Shown: positions 11,807 through 22,631 of the stretch, piece by piece | Position numbering within the stretch: position 1 is the first letter of the stretch | Layout of the letters: each line of letters begins with the position of its first letter | Assembly: GCA_000827265.1 (NCBI GenBank) | Contig: KN834766.1 | Location: forward strand, 367,061-431,060 | Length of the DNA: 64,000 nucleotides | Direction of reading: 5' to 3' | DNA from: Collybiopsis luxurians FD-317 M1 | Taxonomy: Eukaryota > Basidiomycota > Agaricomycetes > Agaricales > Omphalotaceae | Notes under the pieces: generated by a model | Database searches by the model: none | The model's input: only the letters and a program-made list of their open reading frames with translations | Told to the model about the DNA's origin: nothing | Translations under genes and position numbers: made by a program

Positions 11807-12248
11807 TGGAGCCCACTGCAAGAGGGTTTTTTCCAGAGTGGTTTCATCATAAACTCAACAAACTCAAATCCTAGTCCAGTCCCACAGCTCAGCAGCCCTT
11901 CAACAAATGCTCCCGAAGGTAAAGTAATCCCTATCACCAAAGTTTCTCAATATTTCACTCTCTAGAAAGAGTTTGAAACCCTCAGTTCCTCCATGAGTCC
12001 TACCACCCAGAGGCTCTAATATGGATTACCAAAAAGGTTTCATAAATTCATCTTGAAGTTTCTCATTCCCTCTGGAATTTTCCCCAGCTACCACACCACA
12101 TATACCAGGTTCCTTTGAGCCAGTTCCAGTTTCTAACTGACCGGCTCCTGTATCCATTCACATTCCCCTCCTATACCTTCCAGCTCTATACAACACCTCT
12201 CAATATCCAATATCTATACTCACCCCACAATCTAATCTGCCTTTCAGT

Positions 12249-13727
12249 ATGACCATGCCAATCCCAATGCCTGCTCATAATGAGCACAATGCCTCTAAAT
12301 GGGATTCCAAGAATGAGGACTGGCTACTCACCTTCTTCAAAGACTTCAAGATCGCTGCTGACACTGCAGGAATCTCCAATGACAATGCAAAAATGAAGAC
12401 TTTCAGTCTTCATTATATCAATCTTGGTGCACATCATTTCTGGAAGACCCTTCCCTCATTCAATGACAATGCTAAAATCTGGGAGGCCTTCAAAAAGGAA
12501 GTTATTGGTAATTATCCTGATGCAAAAGAAAATCCTGACTACACTGTCAAAGATCTTAAAAAGGTCATCACAAAATTCTCCAAATCTGGCATTTTATCCT
12601 TGAAAGACATGGCCAGCTATCATCATGCATTCAACACTATATCCCATTCACTACTTGCTGAAAGTATTTTGGCCAGTGTACAAGCCAATGAATTGTACAT
12701 CTCTGTATTCTCTAAAACCTTCTGGCATGATCTCAATGTCCAACTCCACCTAGACCATGGCAAGAAGCTGAAAGGTAAACAGTACATGCAGACACAGGTC
12801 AAAAAGACTGTCGACAAAATGCTCACCAATTTGACTCATTCCAGCACCTCATCAAATTTTAATTCTGGGGACCTAGCTGCAATCCCCAACTCAAATGCTG
12901 CCCATACAATCAAGATAGAGCTCAGTTCAGATTCATTCTCTAAAGTAACTGCTCTACTCAAGAAGTTGCTTGAAGTTCAGGAATCTTCACGAGGACCATT
13001 GAACTCTATCTCCCTTTCATCCAATTCCACTTCATCTGGTGCATCGAACTGAGAATGAATGTGTTATTGGGATGGATGCAGCAGTGTTAGGTTTGCTGAC
13101 TGCCCCAACCTCAAGACATGGGTAGACAAAGGAAAGGTTGAATTTGATTCTAGCAGTTTTATTGTTCTGAAAGGTGGTAAGAAACTACCAGAGGATAACA
13201 AATACACAAAAGGACTTATCAAGAAGCAATTCAAATGCTATTACAATGACAATCCTTCTGAGAAAACTTGGATTCTTAAGCTACCACCTCCCCTTCCTAC
13301 CCTCAGACCTGAACTGGCAGGCATCGATGTGAGCTGCCATACTTCTTATATCCTCAATGGCTTGCAAGGACCAGAGATGGCAACAAAAACTTATGCTCTC
13401 ATCAATGAAGTCAATGATGTCAACAACATTGATGATCCTGTAGTGGCTCTAGCAAATGAATTAGTTATGAAACTAGAAACACACTGATCCACTCAGAACA
13501 ATGTCAAAGGAAGGAAAGATGAACCTGTGAAAACACTGGACCCAAAGCTGTCCCAGCCAATCCCTAGCTCACCGACTCCTACTTCAAAACCCCCAAAACC
13601 TGTCATAGGCAAACTACCCCCCAACTATGTCCCGCCTGGAGAACAGATGCTGGGTGCACCTACTAAGGATGACACCAGGAACTACCATTTTTGGGCACCT
13701 ATTGAGACTGAAGCTGCAATAGAATGA
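12249..13727 (+). pseudogene. gag (capsid and nucleocapsid), left arm
   Basis: One frame runs from ATG 12249 through 267 codons of capsid-like protein (W-D-S-K-N-E-D-W-L near the start, LKDMASYHHAFNTISHS in the middle), then TGA-GAA-TGA, then a Cys-rich segment (CYWDGCSSVRFADC) in the place of the zinc knuckle, then a Pro-rich linker to 13727. In-frame TGAs at about 13,050, 13,488 and 13,725 break it. The first pair is present in both arms, so it either predates the duplication or decayed twice. The Cys spacing does not fit a normal CCHC knuckle. Confidence 0.8.
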
Positions 13728-13734
13728 GCTGTCC

Positions 13735-14400
13735 AGTACAGTGACCATATGTCAGGATGATCTCTTCACAATTGCCCCTGAATACCACAAGAAAGTCAAG
13801 GAATGTGTCACCAGCTGAAGAATTGGCATCGATGGTGCCTTTCTTGAAGAAGTTGAACCTACCTTCATGGCTGCAAACTCATCACTCTCAGCAGATGATC
13901 CCTTATCCGTGTTCTTCCATGATTTCGGAAAGGCTGAGGAAGGCAATGGTTTCTACATCGCAAAAGAATCATTCAGTATCTGAGGAATCAATGCCATTGT
14001 TGGTGAATGTACCATTCACTGTATCACTGACTCTGGTTGCAGTATTGTCGCAATGTCAGATGCGACTTGCAATGCTCTTGGAATTTTCTTTGATCCTAAC
14101 TGTCATATTCCTATCCAAAGCACAAATGGTGACACCAAATACACACTTGGTATTGCAAAGGATGTTCCTTTCTGATTTGGCAAAGCCATTGCATTCCTTC
14201 AAGTCCATATTATTCCTTCCCCAGCTTATGACATGTTAATCAGACATTCTTTTGAGATTTTGATACAATTAAATGTCAAGAATTTTCTATTCAGCAACCA
14301 ACACCTTACACTCACTGACCTGAATACCCACAAAGTGGTTACAATACCTACACTCCCCAGAGAGCCTCCCAGATTTAGGAAGGAGGATGAGAGGAAGAGG
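13735..14400 (+). pseudogene. retropepsin domain, left arm
   Basis: In the frame giving TDSGCSIVAMSDATCNALGI the active-site D-S-G triad is visible, followed by the flap-like region and LQVHIIPSPAYDMLI, the usual end of gypsy proteases. TGA codons occur in the frame, for example at 13981-13983 and near 14,174. The same ancestral codon as 13981-13983 reads CAA in the right arm. Confidence 0.75.
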
Positions 14401-14439
14401 AGAAAGTGAAGAAAATCAGCACAACTGTGAGGAAGAATT

Positions 14440-15822
14440 ATGTGGGAAGCACCCACTTCTTTGCAGTTTGAGCTTGAGATGTTGGAGGATGGTGAACAAG
14501 CTGCATTCATTGTAGATGTAAATGCAACGAACCTTTCCTCTGATTGTTCATCTATTGATTCCATTTCAATCTCTCTAATTTCTGATACCCTTGGCTCGGT
14601 GCCTTGGTCTGAGAAACTTAATTTGGCTTTCCTTCATGCCCACACCTACTTCAAGTATGACTGTGCTATGTACAATGTGTTCATTCAGTGTACTGCTATA
14701 CCTGGCATCACTAATACTAATTCTGTACTGACTTCTCATTCACTGTTGCCCAATTATCTCAGTCTGTATCTCCCCAACCTACCTGATTCCCTCTATTCAC
14801 TTCCAACAATTCCCAATGACAACTCAAATTTTATCCCTATCTATGCAGCGTCCAAGAAGAAATACAAACTGGTCACCCAGCATATGTTACCCATTCCTGT
14901 GACTCTCCCTGAGAAGTTCTGCATAGTCTGTAACTTTCCTTCCAACCCCCTCAAGCACCTTCCTGCTCTCAATCCACATCCTCCTCCTTTCATGCCTACT
15001 GGATGTTACACTCAAGAACAAAAAGAATATATCGATTCTGTTCATGATTCAACCTTCCTTTGCTGTTCATCATCTTATGATGCTGCATGAAAGAGCCTTC
15101 GCATGGTGTGAAGAAGAGAAAGGTCAATTAAATCCTAAGTATTTCCCTCCAGTTGAAATGCCCATCATTGAACATGTTCTGTGGCGCACCAGCCCTCCCT
15201 ATTCCCCCCAGATTAATGGACCAAGTAATGGACATCATATGAGAAAAGATTTGTACTAGTGTATATGAACTGTCTAGTTCCTCATACTGGACCCATTGAT
15301 TTGCTGTGGTTAAGAAAGATGGTAAATCCCTCTGACTGGTCCATGACCTCCAGCCACTCAACACTGTCACTATTCATGATTTGTCTATTCCCCCCATCCT
15401 TGAAAATTTAGCTGAATGGTATGCCTGTCAAGCAGTTCTGGCTATATTGGATGTTTTTGTCCATTATGATGAATGTATGCTTGCTGTGTCCTCATGCAAT
15501 TTCACTACTTTCCAGACTCCTCTTGGTTCTCTCAGGCTAACATCCATTCCTATGGGATGGACCAACTCTTTACAGGTGTTTCACAGCAATATCACCTTTA
15601 TATTCCAGCCCAAAATTCCAGACTATACTATTCCTTATGTCAACGACATCAATGTCCATGGACCTGCAACCCAATATGAACTCCCTAATGGCACCTATGA
15701 AACCATCCCTCAGAACTCTGGTATTTGACGGTTCATTTGGGAACACCTTCAGGTCCTCAACTGCATCCTCACCTGAATGACATATGCCGGCAGCACCTTT
15801 TCTGGCAAAGGACTCTCACACA
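14440..15822 (+). pseudogene. reverse transcriptase, truncated, left arm
   Basis: Fragments of RT are visible in several frames: a linker and N-terminal part (14440-15090), then 15381-15728 with the fingers and palm landmarks FQTPLGSLRLTSIPMGWTN and the catalytic strand, which reads YVND where YVDD or FIDD is expected. One of the two catalytic aspartates is therefore lost by G to A. RFIWEHLQVLN and a TFSGK element follow, and the frame stops at the join near 15,820, so the rest of RT and all RNase H are absent. Only this arm carries the palm; the right arm stops before it. Confidence 0.8.
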
Positions 15823-17445
15823 GTTGTACTTGAAGTAGGTGTGGGTGTGAAGGAAAGCCTAATTAAGTTTCTCAGACTGAGGCGCCAAGCCAAGGGTATC
15901 AGAAATCAGAGAGATCAAAATGGAATCAATAGATGAACAATCAGAGGAAAGGTTCATTGCATTTACATCTACAATGAATGCAGCTTGTTCACCATCCTCC
16001 AATGTCTCAAGCTCAAACTGCAAAGAAGTGGGTGCTTCCCACATAATTCTTCCTCACAGTTGTGCTGATTTTCTTCACTTTTTCCTCTCCCTCTCATCCT
16101 CCTTCCTAAATCTGGGAGGCTCTCTGGGGAGTGTAGGTATTGTAACCACTTTGTGGGTATTTGGGTTGGTGAGTGTAAGGTGTTGGTCACTGGATAGAAA
16201 ATTCTTGACATTTACTTGCATCAAAATCTCAAAAGGACATCTGATTAACATGTCGTAAGCTGGGGAAGGAATAATATGGACTTGAAGGAATGCAATGACT
16301 TTGCCAAATCAGAAAGGAATGTCCTTTGCAATACCAAGCATGTATTTGGTGTCACCATTCACACTTTGGATAGCAATATGACAGTTATGATCAAAGGAAA
16401 TTCCAAGAGTGTTGCAAGTCGCATCTGACATTGTGACAATACTGCAACCAGAGCCAGTGATACAGTGAATGGTACATTCACCAATGATGGCATTGATTCC
16501 TTGGATACTGAATGATTCTTTTGTGATGTAGAAACCATTGCCTTCCTCAGCCTTTCTGAAATCATGGAAGAACACAGATAAGGGATTATCTGCTGAGAGT
16601 GATGAGTTTGCAGCCATGAAGGTAGGTTCAACTTCTTCGAGAAAGGCACCATTGATGCCAATTCTTCAGCTGGTGACACATTCCTTGACTTTCTTGCAGT
16701 ATTCAGGGACAATTGCGAGGAGATCGTCCTGATGTATGGTCACCATACTGGACAGTCCTGCTTGGACAGCTTGTTCTATTGCAGCTTCAGTTGAGATAGG
16801 TGCCCAAAAACAGTAGTTCCTGGTGTCATCCTTAGTAGGTGCACCCAGCGTCTATTCTCCAGGTGGGACATAGTTGGGGGGTAGTTTGCCTATGACAGGT
16901 TTTGGGGGTTTCGAAGTAGGAGTCAGTGAGCTAGGGATTGGCTGGGACAGCTTTGGGTCTGGTGTTTTTGCAGGTTCATCTTTCCTTCCTTTGACATTGT
17001 TCTGAGTGGATCAGCATGTTTCTAGTTTCATAACTAATTCATTTGCTAGAGCCACCACAGGATCATCAACATTGTCAACATTGTTGACTTCATTGATGAG
17101 AGCATAAGTTTTTGTTGCCATCTCTGGTCCTTGCAAGCCATTGAGGGTATAAGAAGTATGGCAGCTCACATTGATGCCTGCCAGTTCGGGTCCAAGGGTA
17201 GGAAGGGGAGGTGGTAGCTCAAGAATCCAAGTTTTCTCAGAAGGATTGTCATTGTAATAGTGTTTGAATCACTTCTTGATAAGTCCTTTTGTGTATTTGT
17301 TATCCTCTGGTAGTTTCTTACCATCTTTCAGAACAATAAAACTGCTAGAATCAAATTTGACCTTTTCTTCATCTACCCATGTCTTGAGGTTGGGGCAGTC
17401 AGTGAACCTAACACTGCTGCATCCATCCCAATAACACATTCATTC

Positions 17446-18249
17446 TCAGTTCGATGCACCAGATGAAGTGGAATTGGATGACAGGGAGGTAGAGTTCGAC
17501 AGTCCTTGTGAAGATTCCTGAACTTCAAGCAACTTCTTGAGTAGAGCAGTTACTTTAGACAATGGATCTGAACCAAGCTCTATCTTGATTGTATGGGCAG
17601 CATTTGAGTTGGGGATCGCAGCTAGGTCCCCAGAATTAAAATTTGATGAGGTGCTGGAATGAGTCAAATCGGTGAGCATTTTGTCGACAGTCTCTTTGAC
17701 CTGTGTCTGTGTGTACTGTTTACCTTTTGGCTTCTTACCATGGTCTAGGCAGAGTTGGACATTGAGGTCATGCCGGAAGGTTTTAGAGAATACAGAGATG
17801 TACAATTTGTCAGCTTGTACACTGGCCAAAATACTTTCAGCAAGTAGTGAATGGGATATAGTGTTGAATGCGCGATAATAGCTGGCCATGTCTTTCAAGG
17901 ATGAAATGCCAGATTTGGAGAATTTCATGATGACCTTTTTAAGGTCTTTGACAGTGTAGTCAGGATTTTCTTTCGCATCAGGATAATTACCAATAACTTC
18001 CTTTTTGAAGGCCTCCCAGGTTTTAGCATTGTCATTGAATGAGGGAAGGGTCTTCCAGAAATGACATGCACCAAGATCGATATAATGAAGACTTTCAGTC
18101 TTCATTTTTGCATTGTCATTGGAGATTCCTGTGGCATCAGCAGCGATCTTGAAGTCTTTGAAGAAGGTGAGTAGCCAGTCGTCATTCTTGGAATCCCATT
18201 TAGGGGCATTGCGCTCATTATGAACAGGCATTGGGGTTGGCATGGTCAT
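17446..18249 (-). pseudogene. gag capsid region, right arm
   Basis: A 267-codon open frame from a real ATG at 18249, the same length as the left-arm copy and differing by scattered substitutions, many at CpG sites (ERN here, EHN there). It ends at the same TGA-GAA-TGA as the left arm. Downstream the nucleocapsid, linker and protease frames follow to about 16,300; the protease triad reads TGSG here instead of TDSG, a lost catalytic Asp. Nothing downstream can give an active protein. Confidence 0.8.
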
Positions 18250-18673
18250 ACTGAAAGGCAGATTAGATTGTGGGGCAAGTATAGATATCGGATATTGAGA
18301 GGTGTCGTATAGAGCTGGGAGGTATAGGAGGGGAATGTGAATGGACCCGGGAGCTGGTCAGTTAGAAACTGGAACTGGCTCAAAGAAACCTGGTATGTGT
18401 GGTGTGGTAGCTAGGGAAAATTCCAGAGGGAATGAGAAACTTCGAGACAAATTTACAAAACCTTTTCAGTAATCTGTATTAGAGCCTCTGGGTGGTAGGA
18501 CTTGTGGAGGAACTGAGGGTTTCGAACCCTTTCTAGAGAATGAAATATTAAGAAACTTTGGTGATAGGGATTACTTTACCTTCGGGAGTGTTCATCGAAG
18601 GGCTGCTGGGCTGTGGGACTGGACTAGTATTTGAGTTTGTTGAGTTTATGGTGAAACCACTCTGGAAAAAACC

Positions 18674-18691
18674 CCCTCGCGGTGGGCTCCA
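18674..18691 (-). promoter_or_regulatory. primer-binding site
   Basis: TGGAGCCCACCGCGAGGG on the minus strand, four bases inside the 5' LTR. It starts with TGG as expected for pairing with a tRNA 3' CCA end. The tRNA was not identified. A CpG-decayed copy opens the left arm at 11807. Confidence 0.65.
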
Positions 18692-18695
18692 GGTT

Positions 18696-19134
18696 TGATG
18701 CCGACGCGTATGCTAAATGCGAAACAGACAGTGAGTTCGAGGAGGGATTTGAGGCGAGTAATTCTGAGGTGAGTTAGGAGAAAGGGTTTGAATAAGTGGT
18801 GTATAATCGGGGGTAGCTCTCCACCCCCTCCCTCTATTTCTACTACGGTATATATAGTAGTTTAAAGTATGGTACAGGAGGCAAGTTGAACAATATCGAG
18901 CTATAATTGGACAGGTATCTTCAGCGGAATGGTGAGCTTGGTAAGTCACCGAACCGTGTAACTATACTGTACAATATTGGACAGGAAAAGGGGGATAAGG
19001 AGTAAGATAGGTAATGAGATCGATCTGGCCGAAGGAGTACGCGTCGCCGGATGCGTCGCGGATAAAGGTCATGTGTTCGTCAAGTCTGGAAGGACTTGTC
19101 GAGATTCATGCGTAAACACATATGGAGCTCGACA
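18696..19134 (-). repeat. 5' LTR (CpG-rich copy)
   Basis: 439 bp, TG...CA bounded, aligned end to end with 9802-10235; 25 CpG by hand count. In minus sense it would drive transcription through the inverted duplication. Confidence 0.92.
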
Positions 19135-19142
19135 CCTTGGTT
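19135..19142. repeat. target site duplication, right copy
   Basis: CCTTGGTT, matching 9794-9801. Confidence 0.75.
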
Positions 19143-19440
19143 CTCGAGGACTAGTGCCACTCATGTTCTCATTACAGCTACTGCTGCAGCTTTCCTCTTT
19201 GATATTGGTCAAAGAGAATTCAGTAATACCGTGGCATGGGCAACAGAAAGTGGCCAAAAAAAATTGAGGGAAATAATGAGGTAGAGGCGTCGGTTCAGAA
19301 TGAGATGGCTCGGATGGAACGCAATTGGTTCATGACTGCTAAAGAACTCCGCCAAGTCAAAAATGACTCTCAGAAAGTGACGAGGAATATCAAGGGCTTG
19401 AAGCTCTCCCATTCGCTATACACTCTTCTTTGACTCTTTC
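19143..19440 (+). pseudogene. possible host gene fragment cut by the retrotransposon
   Basis: Two plus-strand frames meet at a run of eight A residues near 19,255. The first reads ATAAAFLFDIGQREFSNTVAW; the second, one base shifted, reads EVEASVQNEMARMERNWFM and ends at a stop by about 19,433. Together they look like one helical, charged protein broken by a single-base slip. If the element and one target copy are removed, the frame continues a short way into the left flank before a stop or possible splice acceptor. No family recognised. Confidence 0.3.
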
Positions 19441-20589
19441 TTCAACAATGTTCGACACGAATCTGGAAGCAGGGCTGATGGACTTGAAACAGAGATCTCA
19501 TGCAAAAACTTGCAGGAAAGCTGAAGTAAATTAGACACGGAGACACAAAAAATGGAAGAAACCATTGAGCTTCTGCTATCGTAAAGGTAAGTAGCTTTCA
19601 TCCTTGGATTGGGGCGATTCAACGAACACGTTCGAGAATCATTGGCCTCGACTTTAGTTTAAAACATCTACAAGACTCCATCGGCATGTGATAGCAAGGG
19701 CTATCATTCTCAGACACTTTTCATACCGCTGCCAGAATGATCCAGTCCATTCTAGCTGGACACCACCGATAGATAACGTAGCCTTTCAATTACATGTAAA
19801 GATCATTCCTCGAAAATTTTATCCCTTCCCTCTTCACTCAGGACATTCTGCCCTGTCAAAATACAACGTGAATATCCGAACCTGCTGATCAATGCTCCGT
19901 GTCCTAGGTTACGGGGCGTTATTTCCATGCTGCAGCACTGATGTGTAAGTATTTCTTGGTCACTCGAGCTAGGTCGATGATGCCTACATCCTTCCACTCG
20001 TTCTTCGCATACTTCACTTAAATAGCTAATTGGTGATGTGCACAACGATCCACTGATACAAGTGTCTATTGAGATAATTACGACAGAGGTCTGGATAATC
20101 AACTTAATTTCAATAGTTTCGCATATTCTTAACCCAACCCAGCCTGGGTCATTAACAGCAAAAAAGATTCAGAAGAGGTAAGGTCAAGAGATAGTAATTG
20201 AAATGAAAATTTTTGCAAAGGGCGAGATGCTCTAACTGTCTTTTCTCTATAATTCTCTGCAAACAAATTACATTTTGGATAGCAAAAAAAAAAGTGGAAA
20301 CACACCATAAGGTGTGAACACACAAAGAACAACTTGCTAAGAAAACATCATGTTCGTGGAACCGGGGACTGTACAATACAAGAGATGACGAGAGGAAAGA
20401 AGAAGGAACAACGTAAATATATGTATGTTATGTGATGCGCAAACGGGGCATTTAAAAAATAAATAAAAAATCAAAAAACGGAAAGACGGACGGATGTGAT
20501 GGACTGTTAATAAACTAGCTACGAACAGTTCAAACTGCAAGAAACATATCCGTACACAGCGGGGCAGAACAAAACTTCCTCAATCCCAC
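19441..20589. other. intergenic, no gene seen
   Basis: No supported gene. The part next to 20,590 should contain the 3' UTR of the bHLH gene on the minus strand. Confidence 0.5.
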
Positions 20590-22429
20590 TTACACCACAA
20601 CTGAACCCCCATCAAGCTCTCCAAACACCTCCACGCCCCCTTCTCCTCCTCCTTGGCCTTCCGCAGCATAACCACCAGCACCATCCTCATCCTCATCCTC
20701 TCCCGAAGACGGGATCCTCGCCAACTTTTCACTCCCGCTCTTCTCCAACACCTGCGATGCCCTACGCTTGAACGAAGCCCTGCGCGAGGCTCCAGTGTCC
20801 ACTCCTTCCCCACTACCCACTCCGACGCCAACGCCAACGCCTCTCCCTGCACCGGCGATCAGCGAATCGACAGAAAGCGTGTTGCCGAGTACACCCTCGT
20901 CCGGTAAACTCTGCGGTAAAGCAGGAGACGAAGCTACGGAGGCAGTAGCCATGGCGGCAGCATCGTGCCTCTGGTTGGCGAGCATGAGAGCGTCGTTAAC
21001 ATTGCGAAGCCTGTTGACTTCGTCATCTGCAACCTTGAGCTGAGCTTCTAGATACTTGATATGGCTAGCAGCTAAATGGAGATAGAGTCGAGGGATCAAC
21101 ATTGTACTCGATAAGGTATCAAGATGGAGGGGACTTACCACGATCCAGAAGCATCACCTTACTTGACTTCTGGTTGATCGGGGACAACGTCGCCTTTAAG
21201 CGAGCAAAAGCACCTCTCAGCTCATCGCGACGCTTTTGTTCAAGCTCGATGCGTTGTCTACGAACAGCCTCTCGACGACTGTATAGGAAGAAAAGTCAAT
21301 GATGGGGATTGGAATTAGAAGCGAAAATTGCTCACGAATCCACACCTCCCAGATATTGGTCTTCTTCCTCGGGATCGTCTGAGTCATCGTTGTTAGCTTT
21401 GCTATTTCCCCTCTTGTTAGCAGCAGGACGAGCGCTAGTCTTGGTAGGAGGAGAAACACCGATCGGATTGAAGCGATGTGACCTGGGCACAGTAGCATAG
21501 GGAGGCGGAGATGGTTTAGAGCCACGGCTGTAGGCTGTGGAGTTAGTGTCACCACTACCACTGTAGGCAGTGGAATTAGTGTCACCACTACCACTGTAGG
21601 CAGTGGAATTAGTGTCACCACTACCACTGTAGGCAGTGGAGCTCGAGGGTGTGGATTGTGGGGATCGTCCACGAGACAGGAAAAAGCCTGCTGATGAATA
21701 GTTATAGTCTTCGTACATTTGGAAAAGTGAACTCGGAAGAGTGAAAGCGGACAAGTAATCATTGTCGTCGTCGCTGTTCCCGATGGACTGACCTCGGCCA
21801 CCTATGGGGAGAACTAAATGGGATGGAGCAGAAGAAGTCTGACGAGGCGACGGTTTCGCGTTATTATCTGGATTAGGATCATCGTCACCGCCGGATGATT
21901 CGTTTTTTTCATAGATGCCTTCCATTTCGTTGAAGTCAGAAGATGCCGGCATGTGGTCTCGGGAGCCACCGAGCAAGGCCTTTTCCCAAGCTTCCCGTGG
22001 GCTCAAAGAGGGAGGGGGAGGTGAAAGGCGGGAGCCCTGACGAGGCGATGGTCTCGATTCTTTGTATGTCTTGGAATCATCTACACTACTGGGTGATTCA
22101 CCTGCTTCATAGTTGCCTTGAATTTGATTGAAACCGCTCTGTTCAGAAATGATTTCACTTTTTTCGTTCCGTTCTTGTGGCCAGGCAGTCATTTCAGTCT
22201 GCAGCCCTTGCTCAACTAGGTGAAGTGTTGGTGTGACTGACTTGTCGGTACTCATGTTGATCTTCTGCATAGCAACATCGCCTTCACAGAAACAAGCATA
22301 CGTATAATCTACCAGGGGATAGATTGTTATTACACGTCTCCCTAGTAGAACCCAAGAACACTCACGCTCGGATTCAATAATTTTCAGACGCTTGCTTAGA
22401 TTCTGAATCAGTTCAGATTCAGCTGGCAT
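20590..22429 (-). CDS. bHLH transcription factor
   Basis: Four exons (22429-22366, 22308-21336, 21278-21139, 21071-20590) give 552 residues, with all junctions GT-AG. The basic helix-loop-helix is split by the last intron: a basic part RREAVRRQRIELEQKRRDEL with the E-x-x-R pattern that contacts E-box DNA, helix 1 through FARLK, loop with NQKSSK, then helix 2 LLDRAASHIKYLEAQL, running into a leucine-rich coiled stretch. The N-terminal ~330 residues are disordered and contain two acidic repeats (FNQIQGNYEAGES and FNEMEGIYEKNESSGGDDD) and a coding minisatellite of 11-residue units (TAYSGSGDTNS, three and a half copies). The C-terminus has a GVGVGVGVG run and an acidic tail. It should be a nuclear DNA-binding regulator; its targets are unknown. 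The acidic repeats are shared with the proteins at 30.6 and 34 kb. Confidence 0.85.
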
Positions 22430-22631
22430 TGCATTTTCATGCTGTATTCAGTAAGGATTATCAGCAAGGGTGTCAGTCTACTAGAGGGGAAACTTGCTTC
22501 TTGAATAACAGACACCCAGTCCTCATCATGAGTTATTGCGATACCCACCTCATCATGCTAGAGCAAAGAGTTGGATTAATTTAACAATCTCAGCACAAGA
22601 CTCCTCACATTATCCAATATCCATCTATTGA
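22430..22631. other. spacer between tandem minus-strand genes
   Basis: About 200 bp between the stop of the upstream gene and the ATG of the bHLH gene; it must hold the bHLH promoter. No clear TATA box seen. Confidence 0.4.

Larger units (their letters stand above)
11807..15822 (+). repeat. left arm of the inverted duplication (leader to RT)
   Basis: Plus-oriented copy of leader, gag, protease and part of RT. It starts exactly at the primer-binding-site sequence (TGGAGCCCACTGCAAGAG), without the LTR that should precede it. 11807-14665 pairs with 15819-18691; 14666-15818 is unique and would be the loop. The arm is CpG-poor. The join with the right arm falls in CACAG at 15819-15823, a short microhomology. 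Confidence 0.88.
15819..18691 (-). repeat. right arm of the inverted duplication (leader to RT start)
   Basis: Minus-oriented copy of leader, gag and protease, continuous with the right LTR. It is an inverse match of 11807-14665, about 2.87 kb, and keeps clearly more CpG than the left arm. It ends where the RT sequence of the left arm begins, at the CACAG microhomology. Confidence 0.88.
9794..19142 (-). mobile_element. Ty3/gypsy LTR retrotransposon with inverted internal duplication
   Basis: Direct LTRs of 434 and 439 bp (9802-10235 and 18696-19134) both run TGATGCC...CTCGACA on the plus strand and are flanked outside by the same 8 bases, CCTTGGTT, at 9794-9801 and 19135-19142. Element sense is minus: primer-binding site next to the right LTR, polypurine tract next to the left LTR. 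Between them, in minus order, lie leader-gag-protease (18691-15819), then the same leader-gag-protease plus RT inverted (15819 back to 11807), then the integrase C-terminal part and 3' region (11806-10236). RNase H, the rest of RT and the integrase N-terminus are absent. Every coding part is broken. Gypsy integrases normally leave 4-6 bp, so part of the 8-bp match may be chance. Confidence 0.9.

Noticed and set aside
13757..14239. Long plus-strand frame in the protease region
   Set aside because: It is out of frame with the retropepsin motif TDSGCSIVAMS and does not resemble any protein.
18515..18535. tRNA T-arm-like sequence GGGTTTCGAACCC
   Set aside because: Lies in the retrotransposon leader with no acceptor, D or anticodon arms around it.
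9802..19134. Two independent gypsy insertions in opposite orientation
   Set aside because: Both LTRs point the same way, the outer 8-bp flanks match, and the interior switches orientation without any LTR at 11,807 or 15,820. One insertion explains this better.
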